A stretch of 15,630 nucleotides of DNA from an uncultured Clostridium sp. (GCA_900551135.1 URUX01000044.1:1-15630); one strand, 5' to 3'. Counted from the first letter of the stretch, positions 1 to 8,127 are shown. A program made the numbers and translations. The notes: generated from the letters alone by a model not told the origin.

Positions 1-1184
1 TGTCAAAAGAAACCGTATTTATTGACGGGACAAAATTAGAAGCCTGTGCCAATAAATATACTTTTGTCTGGAAAAAGTCCGTGGGGAAATGGGAAACAAA
101 GATGTATGAGCGGATTCAGGAAGCAGTCTGTCTCCTGAACCAGGAGTATCTCTGCCAGTTCCGTGTTGGAGAGGAAGTCCGTACCCAGGATCTGCAGAAA
201 ATCTGCCGTTTTTTGGAGGAGAAGTGCAGAGTGAACGGGACCGTTTTCGTACATGGAAGAGGGAAGCGCAAAAGCAGGAATCAAAGATATCTGGAATTGT
301 TCCGCCACTTTTTAGAGCGTCAGACCATCTATGACTGGCATACGGCCAGCTTCCAAGGGCGGAATAATTACTGTAAAACGGACCCGGACGCTACCTTTAT
401 GCACATGAAAGATGACCACATGAGAAATGCCCAGCTGAAGCCGGGATATAATGTCCAGATCGCAGTGGACAGCGAATACATTGTAGCGACGGATATTTTC
501 CAAGACCGGAACGATGTGTGGACTCTGGTACCATTTCTAAAAGATATGGAAACGAGGCTGGGATTCCGTTATCCAAGCGTGACCGCGGACTCTGGATATG
601 AAAGTGAAGAGGCGTATGAATACCTGAGTGAAGCTGGACAGAAACCATACATCAAACCACAGACCTATGAGAAATGGAAAAAGAGAAGTTTTAAAAAGGA
701 TATCAGCAAACGTGAGAACATGAGATATGACGAGGCAGCTGACACCTACACCTGTCACGCAGAGAAAAAGCTGAGAGCGGTTTCTGTGAGGAAACAAAAA
801 AGCAAAAGCGGATATCAATCAGAAGTAACGATATATGAATGTGAAGACTGCGGGGGCTGCCGGTATAAAGAAAACTGCACGAAAGCAAAAGGAAACAAGA
901 AGCTGTACCTTTCGAAGAACTTTCTGAAAAAGCGTCAGGAATCCTATGAAAACATCCTGAGCGAAAAAAGGATCCAGTACCGGATAAACCGCCCGATCCA
1001 GGTAGAAGGAGCCTTTGGGGTGTTGAAAAACGATTATGAGTTCCAAAGATTTCTGCTGAGAGGGAAAACGAGAGTAAAACTGGAGATCCTTTTGTTGTGC
1101 CTGGGATATAATCTGAATAAACTGCATGCCAAGATCCAAAATGGGCGGACAGGAAGCCATCTGTTTGAAGTAAAAAGTGCATAG
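1..1184 (+). CDS. IS1182-family transposase (5' end outside window)
   Basis: DDE transposase that would cut and rejoin the ends of its own insertion sequence. The frame is open from base 3 to the TAG at 1182, and the first visible residues (VFIDGTKLEACANKYTFVWK) are a conserved internal stretch of IS1182-type transposases. The gene therefore starts upstream of the window, and the GTG at 81 is internal. Likely catalytic residues are Asp 468-470 (in QIAVDSEY), Asp 588-590 (in TADSGYESEE) and Glu 1005-1007 (in VEGAFGVLKND). Between the second Asp and the Glu lies a zinc-ribbon-like C-x2-C-x2-C-x5-C (cysteine codons at 840, 849, 858 and 876), typical of this family. The C-terminal stretch YNLNKLHAK is also typical. 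The visible 394 codons have no stop or frameshift, so the copy may be active, but the N-terminal domain cannot be judged. Family assignment is from memory of the motifs. Confidence 0.9.
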   Translation, partial: SKETVFIDGTKLEACANKYTFVWKKSVGKWETKMYERIQEAVCLLNQEYLCQFRVGEEVRTQDLQKICRFLEEKCRVNGTVFVHGRGKRKSRNQRYLELFRHFLERQTIYDWHTASFQGRNNYCKTDPDATFMHMKDDHMRNAQLKPGYNVQIAVDSEYIVATDIFQDRNDVWTLVPFLKDMETRLGFRYPSVTADSGYESEEAYEYLSEAGQKPYIKPQTYEKWKKRSFKKDISKRENMRYDEAADTYTCHAEKKLRAVSVRKQKSKSGYQSEVTIYECEDCGGCRYKENCTKAKGNKKLYLSKNFLKKRQESYENILSEKRIQYRINRPIQVEGAFGVLKNDYEFQRFLLRGKTRVKLEILLLCLGYNLNKLHAKIQNGRTGSHLFEVKSA

Positions 1185-1193
1185 AAAAATCAG

Positions 1194-1210
1194 AAAACCG
1201 AGAGGTTTTA
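1194..1210 (+). terminator. Small hairpin after the transposase stop
   Basis: AAAACC (1194-1199), a GAGA tetraloop of the GNRA type, and GGTTTT (1204-1209) form a 6-bp stem ending in T residues, ten bases after the transposase stop. It may be a weak rho-independent terminator for the transposase. It is short, and the longer repeat at 1223-1269 is a better candidate. Confidence 0.35.
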
Positions 1211-1222
1211 TTAAAGTACGGT

Positions 1223-1269
1223 AAAAATCCGGCGTTCTACTCTGAAAATAGAGAGGAGGCCGGATTTTT
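1223..1269. terminator. Bidirectional terminator between transposase and FNT gene
   Basis: AAAAATCCGGC (1223-1233) and GCCGGATTTTT (1259-1269) are perfect 11-base inverted repeats around a 25-base loop with a further short CTCT/AGAG pairing. Each direction ends in a T5 run, so the structure can stop transcripts from both the transposase (+) and the convergent transporter gene (-). It lies in the interval that must hold the right end of the insertion sequence, so it may belong to the element rather than to the host gene. Confidence 0.65.
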
Positions 1270-1295
1270 GTCTATAACAAGCGGAAGTGCCGCTC

Positions 1296-1316
1296 AATCA
1301 TCCGTTATGGATGATT
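1296..1316. repeat. Short inverted repeat near the insertion-sequence edge
   Basis: AATCATCC (1296-1303) and GGATGATT (1309-1316) pair over 8 bases around a 5-base loop, and further T residues follow on the + strand. It lies 23 bases before the stop of the FNT transporter gene. It could be a second weak terminator or part of the insertion-sequence end. The left end of the element is outside the window, so the terminal repeats cannot be compared. Confidence 0.4.
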
Positions 1317-1338
1317 TTGCGACACTCCCTTCTTAAAT

Positions 1339-2175
1339 TTAATCCCATTTTTTCTTGTAAATCAGGTACAGCGGCAGTCCTGCGAATATCATGCCGCCAA
1401 GAATATTTCCAATTGTAACCGGAATAAAATTCTGAAGACTTCCCGCCACAGTCAAATCTGCAAGCTGCTCTGCAGTAATCCCGTAAACCTCCTGTGCCAT
1501 AGCAGCATAGCCAGGATTTGCGGCTGCCATCATACCAGCTGGTATATAAAACATATTAGCAACGCAGTGCTCAAATCCGCCAATTACAAACGCACAGATT
1601 GGAAAGAAGATTGCCCATACCTTACCGACAATATCTTTTGCACAAGTAGCCATTAATACTGCAAGGCATACTAAAAGATTGCATAAAATCCCAGAAGTTA
1701 CAGCCTGTACTGGAGTAACCGCAAGCTTTCCAACTGCTGTTTTAATTGTATATGCCCCCAAAAGGCCACCGGAATAATTCAGATTTCCGCTAAATACAAG
1801 TAAAGTATCAATAATCAACGCACCCATCAGATTGCTGAAATAAACAACGACTAAGTTATACAGTAATCTTTTCCAGGTGGTTCTCTTTGCAAAAACGTCC
1901 ATAATGATCAGGCAGTTTCCTGTAAACAGTTCACCGCCCAAAAACACAATAAGCATCAGCCCTACGGGGAAAATCACACCAGCCATAGTTCGCGCAAGTC
2001 CGACATTTTCAATGGCGTGAGCAGCCGTACTGCTGGCTGCGCCGCCCAGTGCAATAAAGGCACCGGCCATAATGCCAAGCAAAATCATTTTTCCAAGGGG
2101 CAGCACCGTTTTGTTTTCACAGGCTTTCATGTTGAGTTCGATGGTTTCTGCAGGGGTATTAAAATGATTATTCAT
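1339..2175 (-). CDS. Formate/nitrite transporter (FNT) family channel
   Basis: Pentameric inner-membrane channel family (FocA, NirC, hydrosulfide channels) that moves small monovalent anions such as formate or nitrite. At 278 residues the length is normal. Several hydrophobic helices are visible. Family marks are the omega-loop LFTGN (residues 83-87), VYFSNLMGAL (111-120), GILCNLLVCLAV (162-173) and GFEHCVANMFYIP (200-212). His203 there corresponds to the central pore histidine of FocA. The ATG at 2173-2175 has a GAGAGG ribosome site about 6 bases upstream. The gene stands alone, convergent with the transposase and divergent from the MATE gene. No formate-lyase or nitrite-reductase gene lies beside it, so the substrate cannot be set. 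Formate is plausible for a fermenter, but that is inference. Confidence 0.93.
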   Translation of the reverse strand: MNNHFNTPAETIELNMKACENKTVLPLGKMILLGIMAGAFIALGGAASSTAAHAIENVGLARTMAGVIFPVGLMLIVFLGGELFTGNCLIIMDVFAKRTTWKRLLYNLVVVYFSNLMGALIIDTLLVFSGNLNYSGGLLGAYTIKTAVGKLAVTPVQAVTSGILCNLLVCLAVLMATCAKDIVGKVWAIFFPICAFVIGGFEHCVANMFYIPAGMMAAANPGYAAMAQEVYGITAEQLADLTVAGSLQNFIPVTIGNILGGMIFAGLPLYLIYKKKWD

Positions 2176-2229
2176 ATATACCTCTCTCTTTTTTATTGAT
2201 TCAGTTTGTTAAATATTAAACAGCCTTGT

Positions 2230-2258
2230 ATTATACTGGTATTTGAACGAAAAGTAAA
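2230..2258 (-). promoter_or_regulatory. Sigma-A-type promoter of the FNT gene
   Basis: On the - strand, TTTACT (-35, bases 2253-2258) and a perfect TATAAT (-10, bases 2230-2235) are 17 bases apart. The leader to the ATG would be roughly 50 bases. It lies back to back with the MATE promoter. This is read by consensus match only. Confidence 0.65.
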
Positions 2259-2276
2259 TAGAAACTATGTTTTTTC

Positions 2277-2305
2277 TTCTAAACACATTTCTGCAGTGGT
2301 ATAAT
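2277..2305 (+). promoter_or_regulatory. Extended -10 promoter of the MATE gene
   Basis: TGGTATAAT (2297-2305) is a perfect extended -10 element (TG-N-TATAAT). The hexamer 17 bases upstream, TTCTAA (2277-2282), is a poor -35, which is common for extended -10 promoters. The start codon follows 56 bases downstream. Confidence 0.6.
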
Positions 2306-2361
2306 AAAGTTGCAAATATTCCTTATAACCATTTTACTATACTTCAAAAGAGGTCTTTCTT

Positions 2362-3669
2362 ATGCACAATACCATTACTCAAGAACAACGATATGACATG
2401 CTTACCAGCCAGCCCGTGGAAAAAGTCATTCCCAGGCTGGCGGTTCCCACAATCATCAGCATGATGATTAGTTCCATTTACAATACTGCTGACACATTTT
2501 TTGTCAGTCAGCTGGGAACCAGCGCCTCCGGCGCTGTGGGAATTATTTTCTCTGCAATGGCCATCATTCAGGCCATCGCCTTTATGATTGGCATGGGAAG
2601 CGGCAACTACATGGCCCGCTGTTTTGGCGCCGGAGAGCAGGAAAAAGGAGAAAAAATCGCCTCCACTGGTTTTTTTACCGGCCTTATCATGGGCACAGTC
2701 ATCATGGTAATCGGATTATCTAATATCGAAAATATTGTTATGATGCTGGGTTCTACAGAAACTATCAAACCTTACGCAGTAGACTATGCCCGCTACATCT
2801 TTCTGGCAGCTCCTTTTATGATGTGTTCCTTTATTATGAATAACCTGTTAAGGCTTCAGGGGCTGGCCGCATATGCCATGTTAGGCATTGCCACTGGTCT
2901 TTCCCAGTTTACCAGCTTCTGCATTCTCCTGTGCCAGTGCAATTTGCGAAAAGGCTGTGTCTCAATCCGCTTCCGTAATTTTGCACCTTCCTCTTCCATG
3001 TATCAGTCCATTATTATGGGCGGACTCCCCTCTCTTGGCCGGCAAGGCATGGCGTCTCTGGCTACCATTATCTTAAATCTGACCGCCCGTCCCTATGGAG
3101 ACGCTGCCATTGCAGCTATGGCTATCGTCAGCCGCTGCACCATGCTGCTCAACTCTGCTGTGGTTGGTTTTGGCCAGGGATTCCAGCCGGTATGCGCCTT
3201 TTCTTTTGGAGCCCACAAATACAGACGTGTGAAAAATGCCTTCTGGTTCTGTGTGAAAATAAGCACCGTATTTCTCCTGTGCGTCAGCATCATTATTTTC
3301 CTGTTTTCCGGCCATGTAATTGAATTGTTCCGAAAAGGAGATCCCGAGGTAATCTCCATTGGCACTCTGGCTCTGCGCCTCCAGATTTGTACCCTTCCCT
3401 TAGGCGGTTATCTCACTTTAAGCAACATGTGTTCCCAGTCCATTGGATATGGCTTTCGCTCCACGCTGCTGGCCATGTCCCGTCAGGGTATTTTCCTGAT
3501 TCCCATCCTTCTGGTTATGTCCTCCCTGTTTGGACTTTTGGGAATTCAAATGGCTCAGCCGCTGTCCGATTTATGCACCTTTATTTTAACGATTTTTATT
3601 ATGAGGGGGATATTTAAAGAATTGAATACATTAGAAGGAAACGAAACCGTTTCCTCTGCCAGTCTCTGA
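2362..3669 (+). CDS. MATE-family efflux transporter, probable internal in-frame deletion
   Basis: Multi-pass membrane protein of the MATE (multi antimicrobial extrusion) family, which exports drugs or metabolites using a Na+ or H+ gradient. The ATG at 2362 follows AAAGAGGT (2347-2354) with 7-base spacing. N-lobe marks include LAVPTIISMMISSIYNTADT and VSQLGTSASGAVG. The second repeat is present from GGLPSLGRQG onward, with the family-typical GFGQGFQPVCAFSFGA. At 435 residues it is somewhat short. The reason is visible: after LLRLQGLAAYAMLGIA (ending near residue 177) the sequence goes directly to TGLSQFTSF. The usual stretch in between, containing a helix with a conserved N..LDP motif and a GISGAA-like turn, is missing. 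One helix (TM5) is probably lost, so function is doubtful although the frame is intact. It is convergent with mfd. Confidence 0.88.
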   Translation: MHNTITQEQRYDMLTSQPVEKVIPRLAVPTIISMMISSIYNTADTFFVSQLGTSASGAVGIIFSAMAIIQAIAFMIGMGSGNYMARCFGAGEQEKGEKIASTGFFTGLIMGTVIMVIGLSNIENIVMMLGSTETIKPYAVDYARYIFLAAPFMMCSFIMNNLLRLQGLAAYAMLGIATGLSQFTSFCILLCQCNLRKGCVSIRFRNFAPSSSMYQSIIMGGLPSLGRQGMASLATIILNLTARPYGDAAIAAMAIVSRCTMLLNSAVVGFGQGFQPVCAFSFGAHKYRRVKNAFWFCVKISTVFLLCVSIIIFLFSGHVIELFRKGDPEVISIGTLALRLQICTLPLGGYLTLSNMCSQSIGYGFRSTLLAMSRQGIFLIPILLVMSSLFGLLGIQMAQPLSDLCTFILTIFIMRGIFKELNTLEGNETVSSASL

Positions 3670-3675
3670 TAAAAT

Positions 3676-3720
3676 ATACCGCAGCTTCCTGACATTACAA
3701 CTATCAGGAGTCTGCGGTAT
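3676..3720. terminator. Terminator between MATE gene and mfd
   Basis: ATACCGCAG (3676-3684) pairs with CTGCGGTAT (3712-3720), and inside this TTCCTGA pairs with TCAGGAG after one mismatch, giving a long two-part stem. On the - strand the stem is followed by ATTTTAT, so it best fits termination of mfd, which ends 5 bases away. On the + strand the tail is less T-rich, but the hairpin may also serve the MATE gene. Confidence 0.7.
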
Positions 3721-3724
3721 GCTG

Positions 3725-6700
3725 TTATTTCACCAGTTCTTTTAATTTTCCTAAAATTTCTTTTGCTTTTTCCATCATGGCGCCGCTGTCCTGGTTTTTC
3801 TTATTCATTTCCTGATACAGGAAATAAGGCTGGTCGCCCATCTGAAACTTAAGACGGCCTTTATAAGAAGCAATCAACTCCGGAATCCCTGCAGAATCCA
3901 GCCGGGTCTTTGGATACATAATAAGCCGGACTTCCTGGCGGTTGATTCCTACCTCTGTGACAAACACGCTGTGGGCCATTCCCTTTAACGCAGCAATCCT
4001 CAGCAGGTTTTCTACTGCTCTTGGAATCTCGCCAAACCGGTCCATTAACTCATCCTGCATATCCATATATTCATCTTCATTTTCAATGGCAGAAATTCGT
4101 TTATAAATATCCAGTTTCTGATACTCATTTTTAATATATGAGGACGGAATATACGCATTAATATCGCAGTCCACAACGGTTTCATAAGCCTCTTCTTCTT
4201 TTGCCAGCCCCTGAATGGCACGGACTGCCTGATTTAAGAGTTTACAGTACAGATCATATCCAACTGCTTCCATATGACCATGCTGCTCGGCTCCCAGTAC
4301 ATTTCCTGCTCCCCGGATTTCCAGATCCCGCATGGCGATTTTAATTCCGGAACCCAGTTCTGTAAATTCCCGGATTGCCTGAAGGCGTTTTTCAGCTTCT
4401 TCTTTTAACAGTTTATCCCTGCGGTACATAAAAAACGCATATGCTGTCCGGTTGGATCTTCCCACCCGTCCCCGAAGCTGATAAAGCTGGGACAATCCCA
4501 TGTGATCAGCATCATGGACAATCATGGTATTGGCATTGGGAATGTCCAGTCCTGTTTCAATAATGGTGGTGGATACCAATACGTCGATATCTCCATTAAT
4601 AAAATCCAGCATAATCCGTTCCAGTTCATGCTCCTTCATCTGGCCATGGGCAAACACAACATTGGCCTCTGGCACCAGAGCCGCTATCCGGTTGGTCACT
4701 TCCACAATGTCATTAACCCGGTTATAGACGTAATAAACCTGTCCTCCCCTGGCCATTTCCCGGTGAATGGCCTCCCGCACCATCTCTTCATTGTATTCCA
4801 TGACATAAGTCTGAATCGGCGTCCGGTCAATAGGCGGTTCTTCCAGCACACTCATATCCCGGATTCCTACCAGACTCATGTGGAGCGTTCTGGGAATGGG
4901 AGTCGCCGTCAACGTTAAAACGTCGATATTCTTTTTTAACTGTTTGATTTTTTCTTTGTGCGTAACGCCAAACCTCTGCTCCTCATCAATAATCAGCAGC
5001 CCCAGATCTTTAAACACCACATCCGAAGATAAAACCCTGTGAGTTCCAATCAAAATGTCTACCTGGCCTTTTTTTAAATCCTCCAGAGTCTTTTTCTGCT
5101 GGCCTGGCGTCCGGAACCTGGACATCATATCCACCCTTACCGGAAAATCCTTCATTCTCTGAACAAACGTATTATAATGCTGCTGTGCCAGAATCGTAGT
5201 GGGCACCAGATAGACCACCTGTTTGCTCTCCTGAACTGCCTTAAATGCTGCACGCAGCGCAATCTCCGTTTTTCCGAATCCTACGTCTCCGCAGATTAGC
5301 CGATCCATGATTTTTGTGCTTTCCATATCTGCTTTTGTTGCTTCAATAGCATCTAACTGATCGTCTGTTTCCTCATAGGGGAATAGTTCTTCAAATTCTT
5401 TTTGCCATACGGTATCAGGGCCGCATGGAAAACCGCTTCCTGACTGGCGCGCTGCATAAAGCTGTACCAGATCCTTTGCAATCTCCTGTACTGCTCCCTT
5501 AACTTTGGTTTTGGTCTTGCTCCACTCTGCTCCGCCCAGTTTGTTAAGCTTTGGTTTTTTTGCCTCTGCCCCCGCATATTTCTGAATTCCTTCCAGCCTG
5601 GTTGCCGGCAGATACAGGTTGCCTCCATCTCCATACTCGATTTTAATATAGTCCTTAACCACATGATCCTGCTCTATTTTTTCAATTCCCCGATAAATAC
5701 CGACTCCATGATCCTCGTGAACCACGTAATCTCCTACAGACAGTTCGGAAAAGTTCTGGATCTTCTTTCCTTCATAAGCGGTTTTCTTACGTTTCCGCTT
5801 CTTCTTTTCTGCCCCAAACATATCCCCTTCTGTAATCACGACAAATTTCAGCAGCGGATATTCAAAGCCCCTGTGGAGGTTTCCATAAACCACCATAATC
5901 TCACCCGGGCAGACTTTTGTTTCTGCGGATACGTCTCTATTCTCCTCTGCCGCCTCCGGATCTGGGCAGTAAGCCTTTAAATCATACTCTCTCAAATCAC
6001 TGGCCAGACGGCTGGCTCTTGTCCTGGAAGCAGACAGAAGCACAACCCGGTATCCGTTGTTTTTCCATCTGGTTAAGTCTTTTATTAATAATTCAAAACT
6101 GTTTTGATAGGAATTGGCATTTTTTACATCAAAACCAAATTTATCCTTTACTGTAAAATTATTCAGATTTTGATCCAGACCTGTCAGATAAACGCTTCTT
6201 CCGGTCTGAACCCTGGCCAGAATTTCTTTTGCAGGATACAAAATTTCCGTCTGCCCCGGAAGCAGATATCCTTTTTCCAAACGCTGGATCATGCTCTCAC
6301 GAAACTCTGTCTCGACTGTCTCTCCTTTTTCCCGAAGTCTTAAAGGCTCATCCAGAAAAATCGTACTGCTTCCATCTGACAGTCCGGCCTTAAAATAATC
6401 CAGAAACGAAACCGTATCCTTACAGAAATAACGGACATAAGCATCCAGGCCAGAAACCTTCCATCCTTCCTTTAGTTCTTCTGCAAGTTCCCGTATGACA
6501 GAACGAATCCGGCTGGCTTCCTCAATTTTTTTCTGGCTTCTCAATGTTTTTTCATAGACTTTGGCTTCTTTTTCCATCGCCTCAATTCCCTGTGCCAGCT
6601 GTTCCGGTGTCACCACTACTTCTGCTGCCGGATAGATGGTAACAGAGTCTAACTGTTCAATGGATCTCTGACTTTCCAAATCAAAGGTACGGATTGAATC

Positions 6701-7285
6701 CACTTCATCATCCCACAGTTCAATACGGATGGGGGATTCCTCTGTCAGCGGAAATATGTCAATAATTCCTCCTCTGATGGAAAACTGGCCCATGCCGTCC
6801 ACCTGGGCCATACGCTCGTATCCCAGGGCGGTCAGCCGTTTTCTCCATACATCCAAATCCACGACCTCGCCTCCGGATACCGTCAGGATCTGTTTTTTTA
6901 TATACTCCAGGGGAAGCAGATGATCCATTAGACCGTCCATAGTAGTAACGATAACTCCCCCTGGCTCTTCCATCAGACGGCGCAGTACTGCCAGACGTTC
7001 CCTTACCATCAGATTTCCATGAATATCTGCACTGAAAAACAGCAGATCCTTGGCCGGATACAGCCATACCTGTCTGGTGAAATTACGGAAGTCATCATAG
7101 ATCTCCCTGGCTCTCTGTTCATCATAGGTAACTACCAGCTTCCAGCCCTGGCTGCCTCCTAATTCATGCATCAGCTGAACCTTTTGAGAGTCCATGGATC
7201 CAGTCACATGAACCGGCCCTCTGTTTCGCTTCAGGGCTTCTGTTAAATCCTCATATTCTTTTAATTCCACTAGAGGGTTAATCAT
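3725..7285 (-). CDS. mfd: Transcription-repair coupling factor Mfd
   Basis: ATP-driven DNA translocase that removes RNA polymerase stalled at DNA damage and recruits UvrA for nucleotide excision repair. At 1186 residues it is full length. The UvrB-like N-terminal part spans roughly residues 1-350 (GQFSIRGGIIDIFP at 166-179). The RNA-polymerase-interacting domain is near 510-580 (GDYVVHEDHGVGIYRG). The RecG-like motor has Walker A GDVGFGKT (666-673), the DEEQ box (767-770), TATPIPRT (793-800), STTIIETGLDIP (905-916) and QLRGRVGR (936-943). The C-terminal regulatory domain follows from about 1030. A very basic linker, KKKRKRKK (494-501), precedes the polymerase-binding domain. The ATG at 7283-7285 follows AGGAG with a short spacer. 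It lies 38 bases downstream of pth and is probably co-transcribed with it, a common Firmicutes arrangement. It ends at the terminator near 3700. Confidence 0.98.
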   Translation of the reverse strand: MINPLVELKEYEDLTEALKRNRGPVHVTGSMDSQKVQLMHELGGSQGWKLVVTYDEQRAREIYDDFRNFTRQVWLYPAKDLLFFSADIHGNLMVRERLAVLRRLMEEPGGVIVTTMDGLMDHLLPLEYIKKQILTVSGGEVVDLDVWRKRLTALGYERMAQVDGMGQFSIRGGIIDIFPLTEESPIRIELWDDEVDSIRTFDLESQRSIEQLDSVTIYPAAEVVVTPEQLAQGIEAMEKEAKVYEKTLRSQKKIEEASRIRSVIRELAEELKEGWKVSGLDAYVRYFCKDTVSFLDYFKAGLSDGSSTIFLDEPLRLREKGETVETEFRESMIQRLEKGYLLPGQTEILYPAKEILARVQTGRSVYLTGLDQNLNNFTVKDKFGFDVKNANSYQNSFELLIKDLTRWKNNGYRVVLLSASRTRASRLASDLREYDLKAYCPDPEAAEENRDVSAETKVCPGEIMVVYGNLHRGFEYPLLKFVVITEGDMFGAEKKKRKRKKTAYEGKKIQNFSELSVGDYVVHEDHGVGIYRGIEKIEQDHVVKDYIKIEYGDGGNLYLPATRLEGIQKYAGAEAKKPKLNKLGGAEWSKTKTKVKGAVQEIAKDLVQLYAARQSGSGFPCGPDTVWQKEFEELFPYEETDDQLDAIEATKADMESTKIMDRLICGDVGFGKTEIALRAAFKAVQESKQVVYLVPTTILAQQHYNTFVQRMKDFPVRVDMMSRFRTPGQQKKTLEDLKKGQVDILIGTHRVLSSDVVFKDLGLLIIDEEQRFGVTHKEKIKQLKKNIDVLTLTATPIPRTLHMSLVGIRDMSVLEEPPIDRTPIQTYVMEYNEEMVREAIHREMARGGQVYYVYNRVNDIVEVTNRIAALVPEANVVFAHGQMKEHELERIMLDFINGDIDVLVSTTIIETGLDIPNANTMIVHDADHMGLSQLYQLRGRVGRSNRTAYAFFMYRRDKLLKEEAEKRLQAIREFTELGSGIKIAMRDLEIRGAGNVLGAEQHGHMEAVGYDLYCKLLNQAVRAIQGLAKEEEAYETVVDCDINAYIPSSYIKNEYQKLDIYKRISAIENEDEYMDMQDELMDRFGEIPRAVENLLRIAALKGMAHSVFVTEVGINRQEVRLIMYPKTRLDSAGIPELIASYKGRLKFQMGDQPYFLYQEMNKKNQDSGAMMEKAKEILGKLKELVK

Positions 7286-7323
7286 TTTCTCCTGTCCTTC
7301 CTTTCAGATGCACATTGTAACTA

Positions 7324-7893
7324 TTAAGCCTTCTTGCCATTGTAGCGGTTCATAGCCGCCTCAATTCCATCTAAAATGATTGCCTGGGCAGCCTGTCCTG
7401 CCTCTTTTGAAGCATCTTCCATGACCCGGCCCTCAATCTGAGAGAAATGGCCCAGCACATAATCTGCCAGATCCATCCGATCCGGTTTGGCCCCTACTCC
7501 AACTTTTACTCTTGGAAATTCCTGGGTTCCCAGATGGGCAATAATACTTTTGATTCCATTGTGGCCGCCTGCGCTTCCTTTTTTCCGAATCCGAAGCTGG
7601 CCTGGCTCCAGACTGATATCATCATATATAACCATAATATGCTCTGGATCTACTTTATAGAAATCGGCAGCAGCCCGAATGCTTTCTCCGCTCAGATTCA
7701 TAAATGTCTGGGGCTTTAACAGAATTACTTTTTCCCCTCCAATTACTGCCTTTCCGCACAACGCCTTATGCTTTTTTTCCTCGATTGACGTTCCAAGCTG
7801 ATCTGCCAGTGCATCCAGCGCCATAAAACCGGCATTATGTCTCGTATTTTCATACTGCTTCCCAGGGTTTCCCAGACCTGCAATGATATACAT
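7324..7893 (-). CDS. pth: Peptidyl-tRNA hydrolase
   Basis: Cytoplasmic esterase that releases peptides from prematurely dropped peptidyl-tRNA, recycling tRNA during translation. At 189 residues it has the usual bacterial Pth length. Active-site residues are visible: Asn9 in GLGNPG, catalytic His19 in NTRHNAGF, Asn66 in MNLSG, Asp91 in YDDISLEPG, and Asn112 in GSAGGHNGIKSI. These match E. coli Asn10, His20, Asn68, Asp93 and Asn114. The ATG at 7891-7893 has GGAGG 8 bases upstream. It is the first gene of a two-gene operon with mfd and is divergent from the FAD dehydrogenase gene. Its leader holds a stable hairpin (7925-7958). Confidence 0.98.
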   Translation of the reverse strand: MYIIAGLGNPGKQYENTRHNAGFMALDALADQLGTSIEEKKHKALCGKAVIGGEKVILLKPQTFMNLSGESIRAAADFYKVDPEHIMVIYDDISLEPGQLRIRKKGSAGGHNGIKSIIAHLGTQEFPRVKVGVGAKPDRMDLADYVLGHFSQIEGRVMEDASKEAGQAAQAIILDGIEAAMNRYNGKKA

Positions 7894-7924
7894 TTTTATT
7901 CCTCCATTCTATCCACGCCACAAA

Positions 7925-7958
7925 AGCGCTAAACCGCCGGGGGATGGGGTCTAACGCT
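7925..7958 (-). other. Hairpin in the pth leader RNA
   Basis: Read on the - strand, AGCGTTAGACC pairs with GGTTTAGCGCT over 11 positions with two G-U wobbles, closing a C-rich 12-base loop. The wobbles are G-U only in the leftward RNA; the + strand copy would have C-A mismatches. This points to a structure in the pth transcript. It begins about 10 bases after the predicted transcription start. A TTTT follows the stem, so it could stabilise the 5' end or attenuate weakly. Confidence 0.45.
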
Positions 7959-7975
7959 GCTCTTTGTCACGATTT

Positions 7976-8004
7976 AGTATATCCCATTTTTATAGGTTTG
8001 TATA
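7976..8004 (-). promoter_or_regulatory. Promoter of pth-mfd
   Basis: On the - strand, TATACA (-35, bases 7999-8004) and TATACT (-10, bases 7976-7981) are 17 bases apart. The matches to consensus are 4/6 and 5/6. The leader to the pth ATG would be about 75 bases and contains the hairpin at 7925-7958. Confidence 0.5.
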
Positions 8005-8017
8005 CTGATTTTTTTCG

Positions 8018-8046
8018 TTGCGTCGTCTGCTCTTCTATGCTATACT
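8018..8046 (+). promoter_or_regulatory. Promoter of the FAD dehydrogenase gene
   Basis: TTGCGT (8018-8023), a 17-base spacer and TATACT (8041-8046) preceded by TGC make an extended -10 promoter. It gives a leader of about 110 bases before the ATG at 8166. It is divergent from the pth promoter, with the two -35 elements about 14 bases apart. Confidence 0.55.
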
Positions 8047-8092
8047 TTTAATGTATGCTTATATAAGTTCATAATTGGTTGAACGTTTCTAC

Positions 8093-8127
8093 CAGCTGCC
8101 GAAAATAGCTGACTATAAGCTTTTTTT
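8093..8127 (+). promoter_or_regulatory. Possible weak attenuator in the FAD gene leader
   Basis: AGCT (8107-8110) can pair with AGCT (8118-8121), flanked by AAAA on the left and a T7 run on the right, like a small terminator. The same bases can instead pair upstream, CAGCT (8093-8097) with AGCTG (8107-8111). The two pairings exclude each other. The stems are only 4-5 bp, so this is suggestive at best. No known riboswitch class was recognised in this leader. Confidence 0.2.

Noticed and set aside
81..83. GTG as the start of the transposase
   Set aside because: The frame stays open to base 3 and codes for conserved IS1182-type residues upstream of the GTG, so the true start is outside the window.
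703..1182. 159-codon open frame on the - strand inside the transposase
   Set aside because: It lies wholly antisense to a well-supported gene, and the product has no recognisable motif and a Ser/Phe/Cys-rich composition typical of shadow frames.
4502..4918. 138-codon open frame on the + strand inside mfd
   Set aside because: Antisense to the conserved helicase motor; no ribosome site or family resemblance.
8058..8067. CTTATATAAG palindrome as an operator
   Set aside because: A 10-base A/T-rich palindrome is easily found by chance in an AT-rich promoter region; there is no second copy or linked regulator.
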